DNA of 63,479 bases from Alphaproteobacteria bacterium (GTDB taxonomy: Bacteria > Pseudomonadota > Alphaproteobacteria > Rhizobiales > OSC116). Below are positions 17,073 to 26,706 of this stretch, one piece after another; the stretch's first letter is position 1; each line of letters starts with the position of its first letter. Position numbers and translations under genes: made by a program. The notes beneath the pieces are model-generated. The model was not told where the DNA came from, ran no database searches, and was given only the letters and a program-made list of their open reading frames with translations. Where the stretch lies: NCBI GenBank assembly GCA_002400495.2, contig NVQL02000056.1:1-63479 (forward strand), given 5' to 3'.

Positions 17073-18509
17073 ATGAAACGAAATCGTAGAATTAAAATAT
17101 TGGCAACTTTAGGACCCGCTTCAGACACTGAAGAGATGATCGAAAAGTTGAACATTGCAGGCGCCGATGCGTTCCGCATCAATATGAGCCATACAAGCCA
17201 TAAAAAACTAAATGAGCTTTACACTGCCATTCGCAATGTAGAGACAAAAACCGGCCACCCAATTGGTATTTTGGTCGATCTACAAGGCCCGAAATTGCGT
17301 GTTGATACCTTTGCCGATGACAAAGTCGAGCTTAAAAAGGGCCAAACATTTCAACTAGATGGCAACCCTGAACCTGGTGATGCCACCAGAGTCTATTTGC
17401 CTCACCCCGAAATTCTAAGCTCGGTTGAAGCAGGTCATAAACTATTGCTTGATGATGGCCGCATCATTCTAGAAGCCACTAAGGTTGAAAACAACATCAT
17501 CACCACCAAAGTGATGAATAATTGTGTAATCTCAAACCGCAAAGGTGTGAGCTTACCCGATACATTGTTGCCCGTTACCGCGATGACCCCCAAAGATGAC
17601 GCTGATTTAGAAGCAGCCTTAAAATTGGACATTGATTTCATCGCGCTCAGCTTTGTGCAACGCGCCAGTGACGTTGATGACGTGCAATCCATTGTCGGCG
17701 ATAAAGCCAAAGTGATTGCCAAAATTGAAAAACCTGCAGCTGTTGAAGCCATTGAAGAGATTATCATATCATCTGATGGCATTATGGTCGCCCGTGGCGA
17801 TTTGGGTGTTGAATTACCCATCCAACAATTGCCTGGCATTCAAAAACTCATCACCCGCGCCTCGCGCACAGCGGGCAAACCAGTGATTGTCGCCACTCAA
17901 ATGCTAGAAAGCATGATTGAAAGCCCCATGCCAACCCGCGCCGAAGTATCCGACGTGGCAACCGCCGTATATGAAGGCGCTGATGCCGTGATGTTATCAG
18001 CCGAATCTGCCGCTGGTGCCTACCCTGTAGAAGCTGTAACCATGATGAGCAACATTGCCCATGAAGCTGAGAATGATCCGCTTTATGCTGACATTATATA
18101 TGCCCATCAAACCGAAGCTGATTCAACCTCTGCCGACGCGATCAGCGCCGCTGTATATGCTGTGGCTGAAACTTTAAGCTTAGCGGCCATTGTCTGTTAT
18201 ACCGAATCGGGCGCGACAGCCGCACGGGTATCGCGTGAGCGGCCAAAAAACCGCATTCTAACGCTCACACCTAGCAAAGCCACCGCCCGCAACCTATCAC
18301 TCACTTGGGGCGTTTACAGCGTGCCTGTCGAAACCTTTGACAATGAGAATGATATGATCAACCACGCGTGTGAAACCGCATATCAACATGATTTGGTAAA
18401 ATTTGGCGATCACGTTGTGATCACCGCGGGCATACCATATGGCCGCCCAGGTACAACCAACATGTTGCGCATCGCGGCCATTGGCAAAAACGGCAAATGC
18501 GCCGATTAA
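17073..18509 (+). CDS. pyk: Pyruvate kinase
   Basis: Catalyses phosphoenolpyruvate + ADP to pyruvate + ATP in glycolysis. At 478 aa it is full length. The N-terminal ATLGPAS block, FRINMSH, the LQGPKLR segment, the signature IAKIEKPAAVEAIEEI with the catalytic Lys, MVARGDLGVELP and the ATQMLESM block are present, followed by a complete C-terminal allosteric domain. It follows the DUF1036 gene by 10 nt and ends in a strong terminator. Confidence 0.97.
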   Translation: MKRNRRIKILATLGPASDTEEMIEKLNIAGADAFRINMSHTSHKKLNELYTAIRNVETKTGHPIGILVDLQGPKLRVDTFADDKVELKKGQTFQLDGNPEPGDATRVYLPHPEILSSVEAGHKLLLDDGRIILEATKVENNIITTKVMNNCVISNRKGVSLPDTLLPVTAMTPKDDADLEAALKLDIDFIALSFVQRASDVDDVQSIVGDKAKVIAKIEKPAAVEAIEEIIISSDGIMVARGDLGVELPIQQLPGIQKLITRASRTAGKPVIVATQMLESMIESPMPTRAEVSDVATAVYEGADAVMLSAESAAGAYPVEAVTMMSNIAHEAENDPLYADIIYAHQTEADSTSADAISAAVYAVAETLSLAAIVCYTESGATAARVSRERPKNRILTLTPSKATARNLSLTWGVYSVPVETFDNENDMINHACETAYQHDLVKFGDHVVITAGIPYGRPGTTNMLRIAAIGKNGKCAD

Positions 18510-18535
18510 GCAGTGACAGCACATAACATTAAAAC

Positions 18536-18569
18536 AAAGGCGGTTCATCCATTTGAACCGCCTTTTTTT
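18536..18569 (+). terminator. Rho-independent terminator of pyk
   Basis: A perfect 9-bp stem GGCGGTTCA / TGAACCGCC with a 6-nt loop is followed by seven T on the plus strand, 27 nt after the pyk stop. Confidence 0.93.
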
Positions 18570-18582
18570 GCCCAAAAAAATC

Positions 18583-18616
18583 TCAAAAAAAAAGAACCAG
18601 CAAAACTGGTTCTTTT
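18583..18616 (-). terminator. Rho-independent terminator of rpmJ (bidirectional hairpin)
   Basis: The stem AAAGAACCAG / CTGGTTCTTT encloses a 5-nt loop. On the minus strand it is followed by a run of T. It lies 30 nt past the rpmJ stop. Confidence 0.88.
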
Positions 18617-18645
18617 AAATAATATATGCATTCAAAATTGACGTA

Positions 18646-18771
18646 TCAACCTTGGCGCGCTTTAAAGCGTGGGTTTGTTTTGTTAATCACATATAAACGA
18701 CCGCGACGGCGAACCACACGGCAATCACGGTGACGACCGCGAAGTGATTTGATCGAATTTTTGATCTTCAT
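18646..18771 (-). CDS. rpmJ: 50S ribosomal protein L36 (bL36)
   Basis: A 41-aa basic ribosomal protein of the large subunit. The ATG at 18771 is preceded by GGAAG at a good distance, and the product begins [10 protein letters not shown], as in the 41-aa alphaproteobacterial type. It lacks the four zinc-ligand Cys of the C+ form and is therefore the C-minus (zinc-independent) paralog type. It is convergent with pyk. Confidence 0.95.
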   Translation of the reverse strand: MKIKNSIKSLRGRHRDCRVVRRRGRLYVINKTNPRFKARQG

Positions 18772-18828
18772 TTTAAACTTCCTTACAGAACCTAAGGACA
18801 TATGATCAATTATCACATCACATATCAT

Positions 18829-19176
18829 TACAATTAATTTGTCGCGAAAATAGGTGTCAATTATGCCAATGTCAAGGTAAAGCTGGTTTTTCCAACAAGC
18901 TTTATCTTAAATTGCAGATTCTCACTTACAAACGTTAAGATTATTTCCAATCTTTGGCTCAATTCTTCAACATTATCTTATCCACCACATAGTTAAGCGC
19001 AATAAAAAAATGCTATCAGTAATACAAAACAAGGGCTTAATAAGTCTATTTAAACCATATGTAATACATATTCTAATTCCTTAGGTTTAGAACATTATAT
19101 TAATGTTTCGTTAGGTCTATACAACTATTATCGAACGAATCTATTGCATGATAGGGTGACGAATAGGTTATAGGTT
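18829..19176. other. AT-rich intergenic region with two short palindromes
   Basis: No gene is seen. The stretch holds two perfect palindromes upstream of the EAL gene: ATATGTA-A-TACATAT at 19057-19071 and AACATTA-TAT-TAATGTT at 19091-19107, with their centres about 35 nt apart. These could be operators for the EAL gene. No clear -35/-10 pair was identified. Confidence 0.4.
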
Positions 19177-20817
19177 ATGGCTAACGATATTAAATTACAA
19201 AGAGACCGCTTTATGGGGTTTTCTTTTGCAGCTGCTGACCTGCTCATCGAACTCGATGAACAAGGCTCTATTCTATTCTGCATGGGTGCCAGCCAAAACC
19301 TTTTGGGCATGCCTGTTCAAAAAGTCATCAAACAACCCCTAAATAATTTTGTCATCAATGCTGATAAGATAATGCTAAACTTTTTATTCGATAATATTAA
19401 AGTTGGTGACAGGCGCGGCCCGATTAAAATCCACACCCTTAAAAACGGCATTAAAGTCCCTGTTCAAATATCCATTTTTAAAATGCCCAGCGACAGCGGT
19501 AAAATAAATGTGGTGATGAATAACCTTGACCCTTTTGCCATGGGTCTAAACGACCCAACACGTGATGATGAAACTGGGTTATTGACCAAAGACGCTTTTT
19601 TCACCATGGCCGAAGCCACCATTAACGGCGCTCAAAACACTGGCACCGACATTAGCCTAACCATGATAAACATGCCCGACAAAGACGAATTAGACAAACG
19701 CATGGGCGACAAAAATGCCAAGGAGTTTAAAAACAAAGCGGCATCTTTTTTACGTGCGGTATCTATCGGCGATAGCGCCGCTAGCCTGAATAATAATAGC
19801 TTTGGCCTCATTCATGAAGACACAATGGATAGCGACAAGATTACCGAAGAAATTCGTAACATTTCAAAAGAATATGACGAAGATGGTACCTCAGTTCAAA
19901 TCGGCGCTTCAACCATTGAAATCGACGAAAATGTTGACCCTGGCGACATGTCGCGTGCTCTGGCTTACACCATCAATCAATATGTATCTGACACGCAATT
20001 TAGCAATGGCAGAGGCGCGAGCTTTGAAAAACAAGTCAACTCGCAAATCACCAACACAGTTGAGCAGATAAGATGGTTTAAAAACATCATTAAAAACAAG
20101 AAAATTAGCTATGTGGCACAAGAAATTGTCAACATTAAAACCAACGAAGTGCATCATCATGAATTGCTGATGCGTTTTGAGGAAAATGTCAGCCCCTTCC
20201 AGCGTTTAGTATTTGCTGAAAAAGTAGGCATCATACATGAGTTAGATCTGATCGTCCTTGAGCAAGCCGTAAATTGGATCAATGAAACGCCGAAACATCT
20301 TCATTTTTCTTTGGCGGTCAACATTTCGGGCGCCTCCATCGCGCGGGCTGATTTTTGCTTCAAAATGCTCAAGCTCATCATCGAAAAATTGCGCTATCCA
20401 AAACGCCTATTAATCGAAATTACCGAATCCGCTGAAATCGAATCACTTAAGAAAACCAACGATTTTTTTAAAAATATACGCGCTAAAGGTGTAAAACTAT
20501 GTATTGATGATTTTGGCGCAGGCGCTGCCTCACTTAATTATTTACGCATGTTAGATGTCGACATCGTTAAAATTGATGGATCTTATATCCGCGAATCGAT
20601 GAAATATGGCCGCGAAGACAAAATTTTGAAAGCCATGATCAACCTATGTAAATCCATGAATATGGAAATTGTTGCCGAACAGATAGAAACCAAGGAACAA
20701 GCCAAATATTTAACTGAATTGGGTGTTGATTATGGCCAAGGTTACCTTTATCACAAGCCCGATTCTGTAAACACCATTATAAATAACCTTGATAAACAAG
20801 CCAAAAAATCGGCTTAA
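19177..20817 (+). CDS. EAL-domain cyclic-di-GMP phosphodiesterase with degenerate GGDEF and PAS-like sensor
   Basis: A 546-aa cytoplasmic signalling protein. Residues about 15-125 look PAS-like. A middle region (about 130-270) has GGDEF-domain outline (DETGLLTKDAF) but no GGDEF signature, so it should not make c-di-GMP. The EAL domain (about 295-540) keeps its catalytic set: the Glu of HELLMRF, Asn of VNISG, Glu of EITES, the DDFGAG pair, Lys of VKIDG, Glu of AEQIE and Gln of GQGYLY. It is therefore likely an active phosphodiesterase. There are no membrane segments. A CheY-like gene follows 167 nt later. Confidence 0.88.
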   Translation: MANDIKLQRDRFMGFSFAAADLLIELDEQGSILFCMGASQNLLGMPVQKVIKQPLNNFVINADKIMLNFLFDNIKVGDRRGPIKIHTLKNGIKVPVQISIFKMPSDSGKINVVMNNLDPFAMGLNDPTRDDETGLLTKDAFFTMAEATINGAQNTGTDISLTMINMPDKDELDKRMGDKNAKEFKNKAASFLRAVSIGDSAASLNNNSFGLIHEDTMDSDKITEEIRNISKEYDEDGTSVQIGASTIEIDENVDPGDMSRALAYTINQYVSDTQFSNGRGASFEKQVNSQITNTVEQIRWFKNIIKNKKISYVAQEIVNIKTNEVHHHELLMRFEENVSPFQRLVFAEKVGIIHELDLIVLEQAVNWINETPKHLHFSLAVNISGASIARADFCFKMLKLIIEKLRYPKRLLIEITESAEIESLKKTNDFFKNIRAKGVKLCIDDFGAGAASLNYLRMLDVDIVKIDGSYIRESMKYGREDKILKAMINLCKSMNMEIVAEQIETKEQAKYLTELGVDYGQGYLYHKPDSVNTIINNLDKQAKKSA

Positions 20818-20984
20818 CTAAATTTATTCTCAGAAAAAGCACAAGGCTATTTTGTATAAATTTTATTGATCAATTATGAAAATAAATTGATAAATTTGTC
20901 ACAGCTTAATGCCTAGCTATTGCGCCTTAAATTATTTCACCTTAAAGTGATGATAAGATTCGTTTTAGTTCCATAGGGTTAAAA

Positions 20985-21566
20985 ATGGCAAAAAAATACG
21001 ATTTGTCGGATTTGTCTTTCTTAATAATCGATGACAATAATTATATGATTTCGATCGTCAAAACCTTATTGCGTGGTTTTGGCGTACATGAGATTCATGA
21101 AGCACATGATGCTGCTGAAGCGTTTGAAGAATTTAGAAATGTGCAGGTTGACATTATTTTGCTCGATTACGCCATGGATACACTAGATGGCATTGAATTT
21201 GCACGCATGGTACGCACCGCTGATGACACACCAAACCCCTATATACCCATAGTGATGCTCAGCGCTTATTCTGAGCGCTACCGCGTAACAGACGCACGAG
21301 ATGTCGGCATTACCGAATTTTTGCGCAAACCCATTTGCGCCCAAGACTTGCATCAACGCATCATTCAGGTGATTGAAAACCCGCGTCCTTTCATTCGCAC
21401 CCCACGCTATTTTGGCCCCGACAGGCGCCGCATTAACGATAAAAAGTTCAAAGGCGAAAACCGCCGCGTCAGCGAGCTAAAGGTTGAAGACGCCGTTAAA
21501 ACCGAAAATATGCAACGCATGCTCAAGAAAAGTCAACCCAAACAAGAAGAAGAAGATATATTATAA
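20985..21566 (+). CDS. CheY-like response regulator with basic C-terminal tail
   Basis: A 193-aa protein with a receiver domain (about 8-135) carrying the acidic pair DD at 16-17, phospho-acceptor Asp61 in LLDYAM, the SAYS Thr/Ser site and the KP Lys. The C-terminal part (about 136-193) has a PRYFGPDRRR motif and is highly charged, without a recognised output domain; such tails occur in a set of alphaproteobacterial single-domain regulators. No adjacent kinase was found. The upstream EAL gene suggests a link to c-di-GMP signalling, but that is inference. Confidence 0.86.
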   Translation: MAKKYDLSDLSFLIIDDNNYMISIVKTLLRGFGVHEIHEAHDAAEAFEEFRNVQVDIILLDYAMDTLDGIEFARMVRTADDTPNPYIPIVMLSAYSERYRVTDARDVGITEFLRKPICAQDLHQRIIQVIENPRPFIRTPRYFGPDRRRINDKKFKGENRRVSELKVEDAVKTENMQRMLKKSQPKQEEEDIL

Positions 21567-21570
21567 ATCT

Positions 21571-22239
21571 ATGGCTATCTCTTCTTTAGACCTGATTATA
21601 TTCGATTGCGATGGTGTGCTTATTGACAGCGAAATCCTCAGCGCCAATACACTCATTGCCCTACTCGGCAAACTTGGTGTTCATATTGATTTTGCTTATG
21701 TTCAAAAAAACTTCATAGGCCGCTCCTTTCAAAAAGTGGCTTCTGAAATTGGTGAGCGATTTAAAATTCATTTGCCACAAGGCTTTGAAACTCAATATCG
21801 TCATGAATTGTTAAAATCCTTCGAAACCCAATTACAGCCAACGCCAAACGTTGCTGAGACTTTGCAACAATTAGATATAAAAATCTGTGTTGCCACCAGC
21901 AGCAGCCCCGAGCGGGTCGCACGCTCTTTGCAAATCACCAAATTAATCAATCATTTCGATGGAAATATATTCACCGCGTCACAGGTTAAAAATGGCAAAC
22001 CTGCACCTGATTTGTTTTTACTCGCAGCCCAAACCATGGGGGTTAGTCCCGCCAATTGCTTAGTAATTGAAGATAGTCAACCAGGTATAGAAGCCGCCAT
22101 AAAAGCCCATATGCCCGTATGGCATTATAATGGTGGCAGCCATTTAAAAGGTGTGAAATGGGTCAATAAATCAGGCTATGAAGCCGATCAAACATTCTCC
22201 AATTGGCAAAATTTTATCCCACTATTGTCGACGATTTAG
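21571..22239 (+). CDS. HAD-superfamily phosphatase (beta-phosphoglucomutase-like)
   Basis: A 222-aa hydrolase with the HAD motif I DCDGVLIDSE (nucleophile Asp12 and acid Asp14), a helical cap, motif II ATSSS, the KPAPDLF Lys motif III and VIEDSQPG motif IV. The ATG at 21571 is 4 nt after the response regulator stop; a longer in-frame open frame overlaps that gene and is not needed. In polyol operons of Rhodobacter-like bacteria a HAD phosphatase (SmoC type) accompanies the uptake genes, and the SorC regulator that follows fits that context. A sugar or polyol phosphate substrate is inferred. Confidence 0.85.
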   Translation: MAISSLDLIIFDCDGVLIDSEILSANTLIALLGKLGVHIDFAYVQKNFIGRSFQKVASEIGERFKIHLPQGFETQYRHELLKSFETQLQPTPNVAETLQQLDIKICVATSSSPERVARSLQITKLINHFDGNIFTASQVKNGKPAPDLFLLAAQTMGVSPANCLVIEDSQPGIEAAIKAHMPVWHYNGGSHLKGVKWVNKSGYEADQTFSNWQNFIPLLSTI

Positions 22240-22336
22240 AAAAAAAATATAGACATAAATGTTGAAATGCTTAAGGTAACGCCGAATATTCAAGTTGCAA
22301 AATAAAGCAAGTGGTTGAGAAAAATAAGAGATATAG

Positions 22337-23320
22337 TTGTCAAAAACCTCAAAAAATCAAAATGTTAGCAATGGTGAAGACACCAATAAACGCCTCGACG
22401 ATGCTGCGCGTGCTGGCTGGCTTTATTATGTAGCGGGCAAGCGCCAAGATGAAATCGCACAAATTATGGGGGTTTCGCGCCAATCTGCTCAGCGCTTGGT
22501 CTCACTAGCTATGTCCAGCGGCATCATTAAAGTGCGGGTTGATCACCCGATTGCCCGTTGCCTACAGCTTGGCCAACAATTAAGTGATGAATTTGGTTTA
22601 AAATATGTTGAGATTGTGCCGGATGATCCTTTATCCAACTCAACAACAACGGGGATTGCTAACGCTGCCGCCAGTGAATTAGAAAACCGCCTAAAACGCG
22701 AAGACCCACAAATCATTGCCATTGGCACAGGCCTAACGCTCAAAGCCACCATTGATCTTTTGCCCAATATGAATTGCCCGCAACATAAAATCATTTCCTT
22801 GGCGGGCAATCTCATGCCCGATGGTGCGGCGACATTCTACAGCGTTATTTTTGCCGCTGCCGATAAAGTCAAAGCACTCAGCTACCCAATGGTGCTGCCT
22901 GTTTTAGCTTCATCACGCGAAGAACGCATTCTGCTGCACGCCCAATCAACCATTCAATCGACCTTAAAATTGGCACAACAAGCCAATATAGCCTTTGTCG
23001 GCATTGGTGATTTAGGAGCCGAAGCGCCGATTTATCGTGATGGCTTTGTATCGCATAAAGATTTGCAAATTTTACAAAAAGCCGGAGCTGTGGCCGAAAT
23101 ATGTGGCTGGGTATTTGATGAAGATGGTGTTTTAATCGATGGATTGACCAATGATTTGGTCGCATCTGGCCCCTTGCCTTCACCCAAAAGCTGCCTCATC
23201 ATCGCACTTGCAAAAGGCGAAAAAAAACTACCTGGCGTGTCTGCTGCCATTAAAGGCAATCTCATCAATGGTTTAATTACCGATGAAACAATGGCAACTG
23301 CCTTGTTGAAAAATAAATAA
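22337..23320 (+). CDS. SorC-family transcriptional regulator (polyol/sugar responsive)
   Basis: A 327-aa regulator with an N-terminal helix-turn-helix (about 22-65, QDEIAQIMGVSRQSAQRLV) and a C-terminal SorC sugar-phosphate-binding domain (about 75-325, with GIGDLGAEAP). The start is a TTG at 22337 with AAGAGA upstream; no ATG occurs near the family start. It immediately precedes the polyol transport genes and probably controls the promoter at 23401. The ligand is likely a polyol or sugar phosphate, but that is inference. Confidence 0.88.
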   Translation: MSKTSKNQNVSNGEDTNKRLDDAARAGWLYYVAGKRQDEIAQIMGVSRQSAQRLVSLAMSSGIIKVRVDHPIARCLQLGQQLSDEFGLKYVEIVPDDPLSNSTTTGIANAAASELENRLKREDPQIIAIGTGLTLKATIDLLPNMNCPQHKIISLAGNLMPDGAATFYSVIFAAADKVKALSYPMVLPVLASSREERILLHAQSTIQSTLKLAQQANIAFVGIGDLGAEAPIYRDGFVSHKDLQILQKAGAVAEICGWVFDEDGVLIDGLTNDLVASGPLPSPKSCLIIALAKGEKKLPGVSAAIKGNLINGLITDETMATALLKNK

Positions 23321-23400
23321 AGCTTATCCATTTCAAATATTTAACAAAACTACCATACCATATATTACCCGAAAGTAGCGCCTTCGATAAATAATTACGC

Positions 23401-23452
23401 TTGACTTTTTCCCTCTTGAATTGGATAATTGCCCAATCGAGTAGCAATTGCT
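23401..23452 (+). promoter_or_regulatory. Sigma-70-type promoter and candidate operator of the polyol operon
   Basis: TTGACT at 23401-23406 and GATAAT at 23424-23429 are separated by exactly 17 nt, close to the sigma-70 consensus. An ATTGG...CCAAT inverted repeat overlaps the -10 box, and a perfect palindrome AGCAATTGCT (23443-23452) lies just past the expected start of transcription. These are good candidates for SorC-type operator sites. The binding-protein gene starts 42 nt further on with an AGGGAG ribosome site. Confidence 0.7.
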
Positions 23453-23494
23453 CACAATGAATTGTTAACGATAAACACAAAGGGAGATTACAAA

Positions 23495-24802
23495 ATGAAA
23501 TTATCATCGATACTTATCGGTGCCTGCAGCGTTTTAGCTTTAGGTGCAACCGCACAAGCTGAAACCATCACCATTGCCACAGTTAACAATGGCGACATGA
23601 TACGCATGCAAGGCCTCACAGCCGACTTCACTGCCAAAAACCCTGGCATTGAACTCGAGTGGGTGACACTTGAAGAAAATATCCTACGTCAACGTGTAAC
23701 AACCGACGTAGCCACAAATGGCGGTCAATTTGACGTCATGACAATCGGTACATACGAAGTTCCGATTTGGGCAAAGCAAGGTTGGCTTGTGCCGCTAACA
23801 GCGTTGCAAGACGATCCTGTTTACGATGCAGCCGACATCCTACCCGCCATTGCAGGCGGCTTGTCAGTAGACGGCACATTATATGCAGCACCATTTTATG
23901 GTGAAAGCTCAATGGTTATGTACCGCACTGACTTGATGGAAAAAGCTGGTCTTAGTATGCCAGATGCGCCTACATGGGATTTCATCGCTGATGCCGCCCG
24001 TAAAATGACCGACCGCGACGAAGGTATCAATGGTATCTGTCTACGTGGTAAAGCGGGTTGGGGCGAAAATGGCGCGTTTATCACCGCCATGTCAAACTCA
24101 TTTGGCGCCCGTTGGTTTGATGAAGAGTGGAACGCTCAATTCGATCAACCAGAATGGAAAGCCACTCTAGATTTTTATGTAGGTCTTATGAATGACGCGG
24201 GACCAGCTGGTGCCTCATCAAACGGCTTTAACGAAAACCTAGCTTTGTTCCAACAAGGTAAATGTGGCATGTGGATTGACGCCACGGTTGCAGCATCATT
24301 TGTAACCAGTGGAGATTCAACCGTTGCAGATAAAGTTGGCTTTGCTCTAGCACCAGATAATGGCCTAGGCAAACGTGCTAACTGGTTATGGGCTTGGTCT
24401 TTGGCCATTCCATCAGGTTCACAAAAACAAGATGCAGCGGCTAAGTTCGTATCTTGGGCGACAGACAAAGCTTATTTAGAGCTTGTAGCTTCTAAAGAAG
24501 GCTGGGCAGCAGTTCCTCCAGGCACACGTACTTCATTGTATGAAAATCCTGAATATCTAGCAGCTGCGCCATTTGCTAAGATGACATTGGAATCAATCAA
24601 TGCCGCTGACCCAACCAACCCAACTGTGAAACCCGTTCCATATGTGGGTGTACAATTTGTTGCGATCCCAGAATTTCAGGGCATTGCGAACAATGTTGGA
24701 CAACAATTCGCTGCTGCACTTGCTGGCACGAAAACCGTAGACGAAGCATTAGCAGAAGCTCAAAATATCACAACACGTGAGATGAGAGCGGCTGGTTACT
24801 AA
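23495..24802 (+). CDS. smoE: Polyol ABC transporter substrate-binding protein (SmoE/MtlE type)
   Basis: Periplasmic receptor of 435 aa with a Sec signal peptide ending near TAQA (about residue 22). The body matches family 1 solute-binding proteins for sorbitol/mannitol (PF01547 type), with the GTYEVPIWAKQGWLVPL and YAAPFYGESSMVMYRTDL blocks. The ATG at 23495 has AGGGAG upstream; the longer open frame adds 22 residues without a signal. It is the first gene behind the 23401 promoter and is separated from the permease genes by an attenuator-like hairpin, a typical way to express the binding protein in excess. Confidence 0.9.
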   Translation: MKLSSILIGACSVLALGATAQAETITIATVNNGDMIRMQGLTADFTAKNPGIELEWVTLEENILRQRVTTDVATNGGQFDVMTIGTYEVPIWAKQGWLVPLTALQDDPVYDAADILPAIAGGLSVDGTLYAAPFYGESSMVMYRTDLMEKAGLSMPDAPTWDFIADAARKMTDRDEGINGICLRGKAGWGENGAFITAMSNSFGARWFDEEWNAQFDQPEWKATLDFYVGLMNDAGPAGASSNGFNENLALFQQGKCGMWIDATVAASFVTSGDSTVADKVGFALAPDNGLGKRANWLWAWSLAIPSGSQKQDAAAKFVSWATDKAYLELVASKEGWAAVPPGTRTSLYENPEYLAAAPFAKMTLESINAADPTNPTVKPVPYVGVQFVAIPEFQGIANNVGQQFAAALAGTKTVDEALAEAQNITTREMRAAGY

Positions 24803-24814
24803 GCACCCCAAGAT

Positions 24815-24852
24815 GGCCTGCCTGACATTTATGTGAGGTGGGTCTTTTTTTT
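24815..24852 (+). terminator. Attenuating terminator hairpin between smoE and smoF
   Basis: An imperfect stem with G-U pairs and one mismatch (24815-24828 with 24831-24844) is followed by eight T. It lies 12 nt after the smoE stop and before the permease gene. It probably stops part of the transcripts, so less permease than binding protein is made. Confidence 0.75.
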
Positions 24853-24926
24853 ATCATGCCTTAATACTTAGACATTTGGCCACACTCATAAATTGGGTTA
24901 CGCTGGTGTCAAAAAGGGAGAAGATT

Positions 24927-25799
24927 ATGGCCACAGCACATACCAAAACATTGTCGCGCATTATGAATCTGCCGTCAATTATTCTGCTATTTATATGGAT
25001 GATTGTCCCACTGGGCATGACTATATATTACTCATTCCAGCGATATAATTTGCTAACCCCCCAAAGGCGCGGCTTTAACGGTTGGTTTAACTACGAATTT
25101 TTCATCACTGATCCGGCTTTTTTTGAAGCCATTGGCAATACCTTACTTCTGGTATCAGGCGTTTTGGCCATCACCATTATTGGCGGTGTATTGCTGGGCA
25201 TATTGCTCAATCAAGCCATTGTCGGTCGTGGGATTGTTCGTATATTATTCATCTCACCTTTCTTCATCATGCCAACCGTTTCGGCTTTGATTTGGAAAAA
25301 CATGCTGATGAACCCTATCTATGGTATTTTCGCACACATTGCGGAATTTTTTGGCGCCGACCCGGTTGATTTTTTTGCCGTCATACCTCTGCTTTCCATC
25401 ATCATCATTGTGGCATGGCAATGGTTGCCCTTCGCAACCCTTATATTGCTCACCGCCATGCAGTCGCTCGATCAAGAGCAGCAAGAAGCTGCCGATATGG
25501 ATGGCGCCAGCACCTTGGCAAAATTCTACTATATAACCTTGCCGCATCTAGCCCGTGCCATCACCGTGGTGATCTTGATTGAGACCATTTTCTTACTCAG
25601 CATTTTTGCCGAAATTTTGGTAACCACCAATGGCGGGCCAGGCACCGCATCCACCAACCTAACCTATATGGTTTATAACCGAGCCTTATTGCAATATGAC
25701 ATTGGCGGCGCATCAGCTGGCGGTATCATTGCAGTTATCTTGGCCAATATTGTAGCCATTTTCTTAATCCGCGCTGTCGGCAAAAACTTGGAGGCTTAA
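24927..25799 (+). CDS. smoF: Polyol ABC transporter permease 1 (SmoF type)
   Basis: Inner-membrane permease of 290 aa with six predicted transmembrane segments and the EAA loop EAADMDGASTLAKFYYITLP near residues 190-210. The ATG at 24927 has a strong AAAGGGAG ribosome site; the longer frame is not needed. It forms the translocation pore with SmoG and is energised by SmoK. The next permease starts 4 nt after its stop. Confidence 0.92.
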   Translation: MATAHTKTLSRIMNLPSIILLFIWMIVPLGMTIYYSFQRYNLLTPQRRGFNGWFNYEFFITDPAFFEAIGNTLLLVSGVLAITIIGGVLLGILLNQAIVGRGIVRILFISPFFIMPTVSALIWKNMLMNPIYGIFAHIAEFFGADPVDFFAVIPLLSIIIIVAWQWLPFATLILLTAMQSLDQEQQEAADMDGASTLAKFYYITLPHLARAITVVILIETIFLLSIFAEILVTTNGGPGTASTNLTYMVYNRALLQYDIGGASAGGIIAVILANIVAIFLIRAVGKNLEA

Positions 25800-25803
25800 A
25801 TCT

Positions 25804-26631
25804 ATGGCACGTAAAGTAACATTACAACGCAAATTAGGCTTCACAGCCCTCGCGTGGTTCCTTGGCTGCATTATGTTTTTTCCAATCTTTTGGATGATCC
25901 TAACCAGCTTTAAAACAGAAATTGATGCCATTGCATCACCCCCATTGGTGTTTTTCCAAGCCACTTGGGAAAATTACCAACTGGTGCTCAACCAATCTGA
26001 TTACCTTAAATATTTTGGCAACTCAGTGGTCATTGCAGGTGGCTCCACCATACTTGCATTATTGGTCGCCATTCCTTCTGCTTGGTCAATGGCATTCTCA
26101 CCCACAAGGCACACAAAAGATGTGTTAATGTGGATGCTATCAACCAAAATGATGCCACCTGTTGGCGTTTTAGTGCCAATTTACCTGATGCTTAAATATT
26201 TGGGCCTATTGGACACCAGAACTGGCTTGGTCATCATTATGATGTTGATTAACTTACCGATTATCATCTGGATGCTTTATACATATTTCAAAGAGATTCC
26301 CTCAGAAATTCTTGAAGCATCGAGGATGGATGGTGCGGTGCTGTGGAAGGAAATCGTCTATGTACTTCTTCCCATGGCGCTTCCTGGCATCGCATCTACC
26401 CTATTGCTAAACCTGATTCTTGCTTGGAATGAAGCCTTTTGGACGCTCAACTTAACCGCCGCAAATGCGGCACCGTTGACTGCCTTCATCGCCTCATATT
26501 CAAGCCCAGAAGGCCTCTTCTGGTCCAAATTATCGGCAGCATCAACCATGGCCATTGCGCCAATTATGGTATTGGGTTGGTTTTCTCAGAAACAATTAGT
26601 CACAGGTCTTACATTCGGTGCGGTTAAATAA
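25804..26631 (+). CDS. smoG: Polyol ABC transporter permease 2 (SmoG type)
   Basis: Second permease, 275 aa, six transmembrane segments, with the EAA loop EASRMDGAVLWKEIVYVLLPMA near residues 170-190. It is preceded by GGAGG overlapping the end of smoF, so the two are coupled. MalG-type family for sorbitol/mannitol. Confidence 0.92.
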   Translation: MARKVTLQRKLGFTALAWFLGCIMFFPIFWMILTSFKTEIDAIASPPLVFFQATWENYQLVLNQSDYLKYFGNSVVIAGGSTILALLVAIPSAWSMAFSPTRHTKDVLMWMLSTKMMPPVGVLVPIYLMLKYLGLLDTRTGLVIIMMLINLPIIIWMLYTYFKEIPSEILEASRMDGAVLWKEIVYVLLPMALPGIASTLLLNLILAWNEAFWTLNLTAANAAPLTAFIASYSSPEGLFWSKLSAASTMAIAPIMVLGWFSQKQLVTGLTFGAVK

Positions 26632-26706
26632 CCGCAAGGGCTAAGCTCGCGGCGCCATTTCATAAGCGCGCCACCAAGATTTGATGATTTATAAAGGAAT
26701 AGAAAA

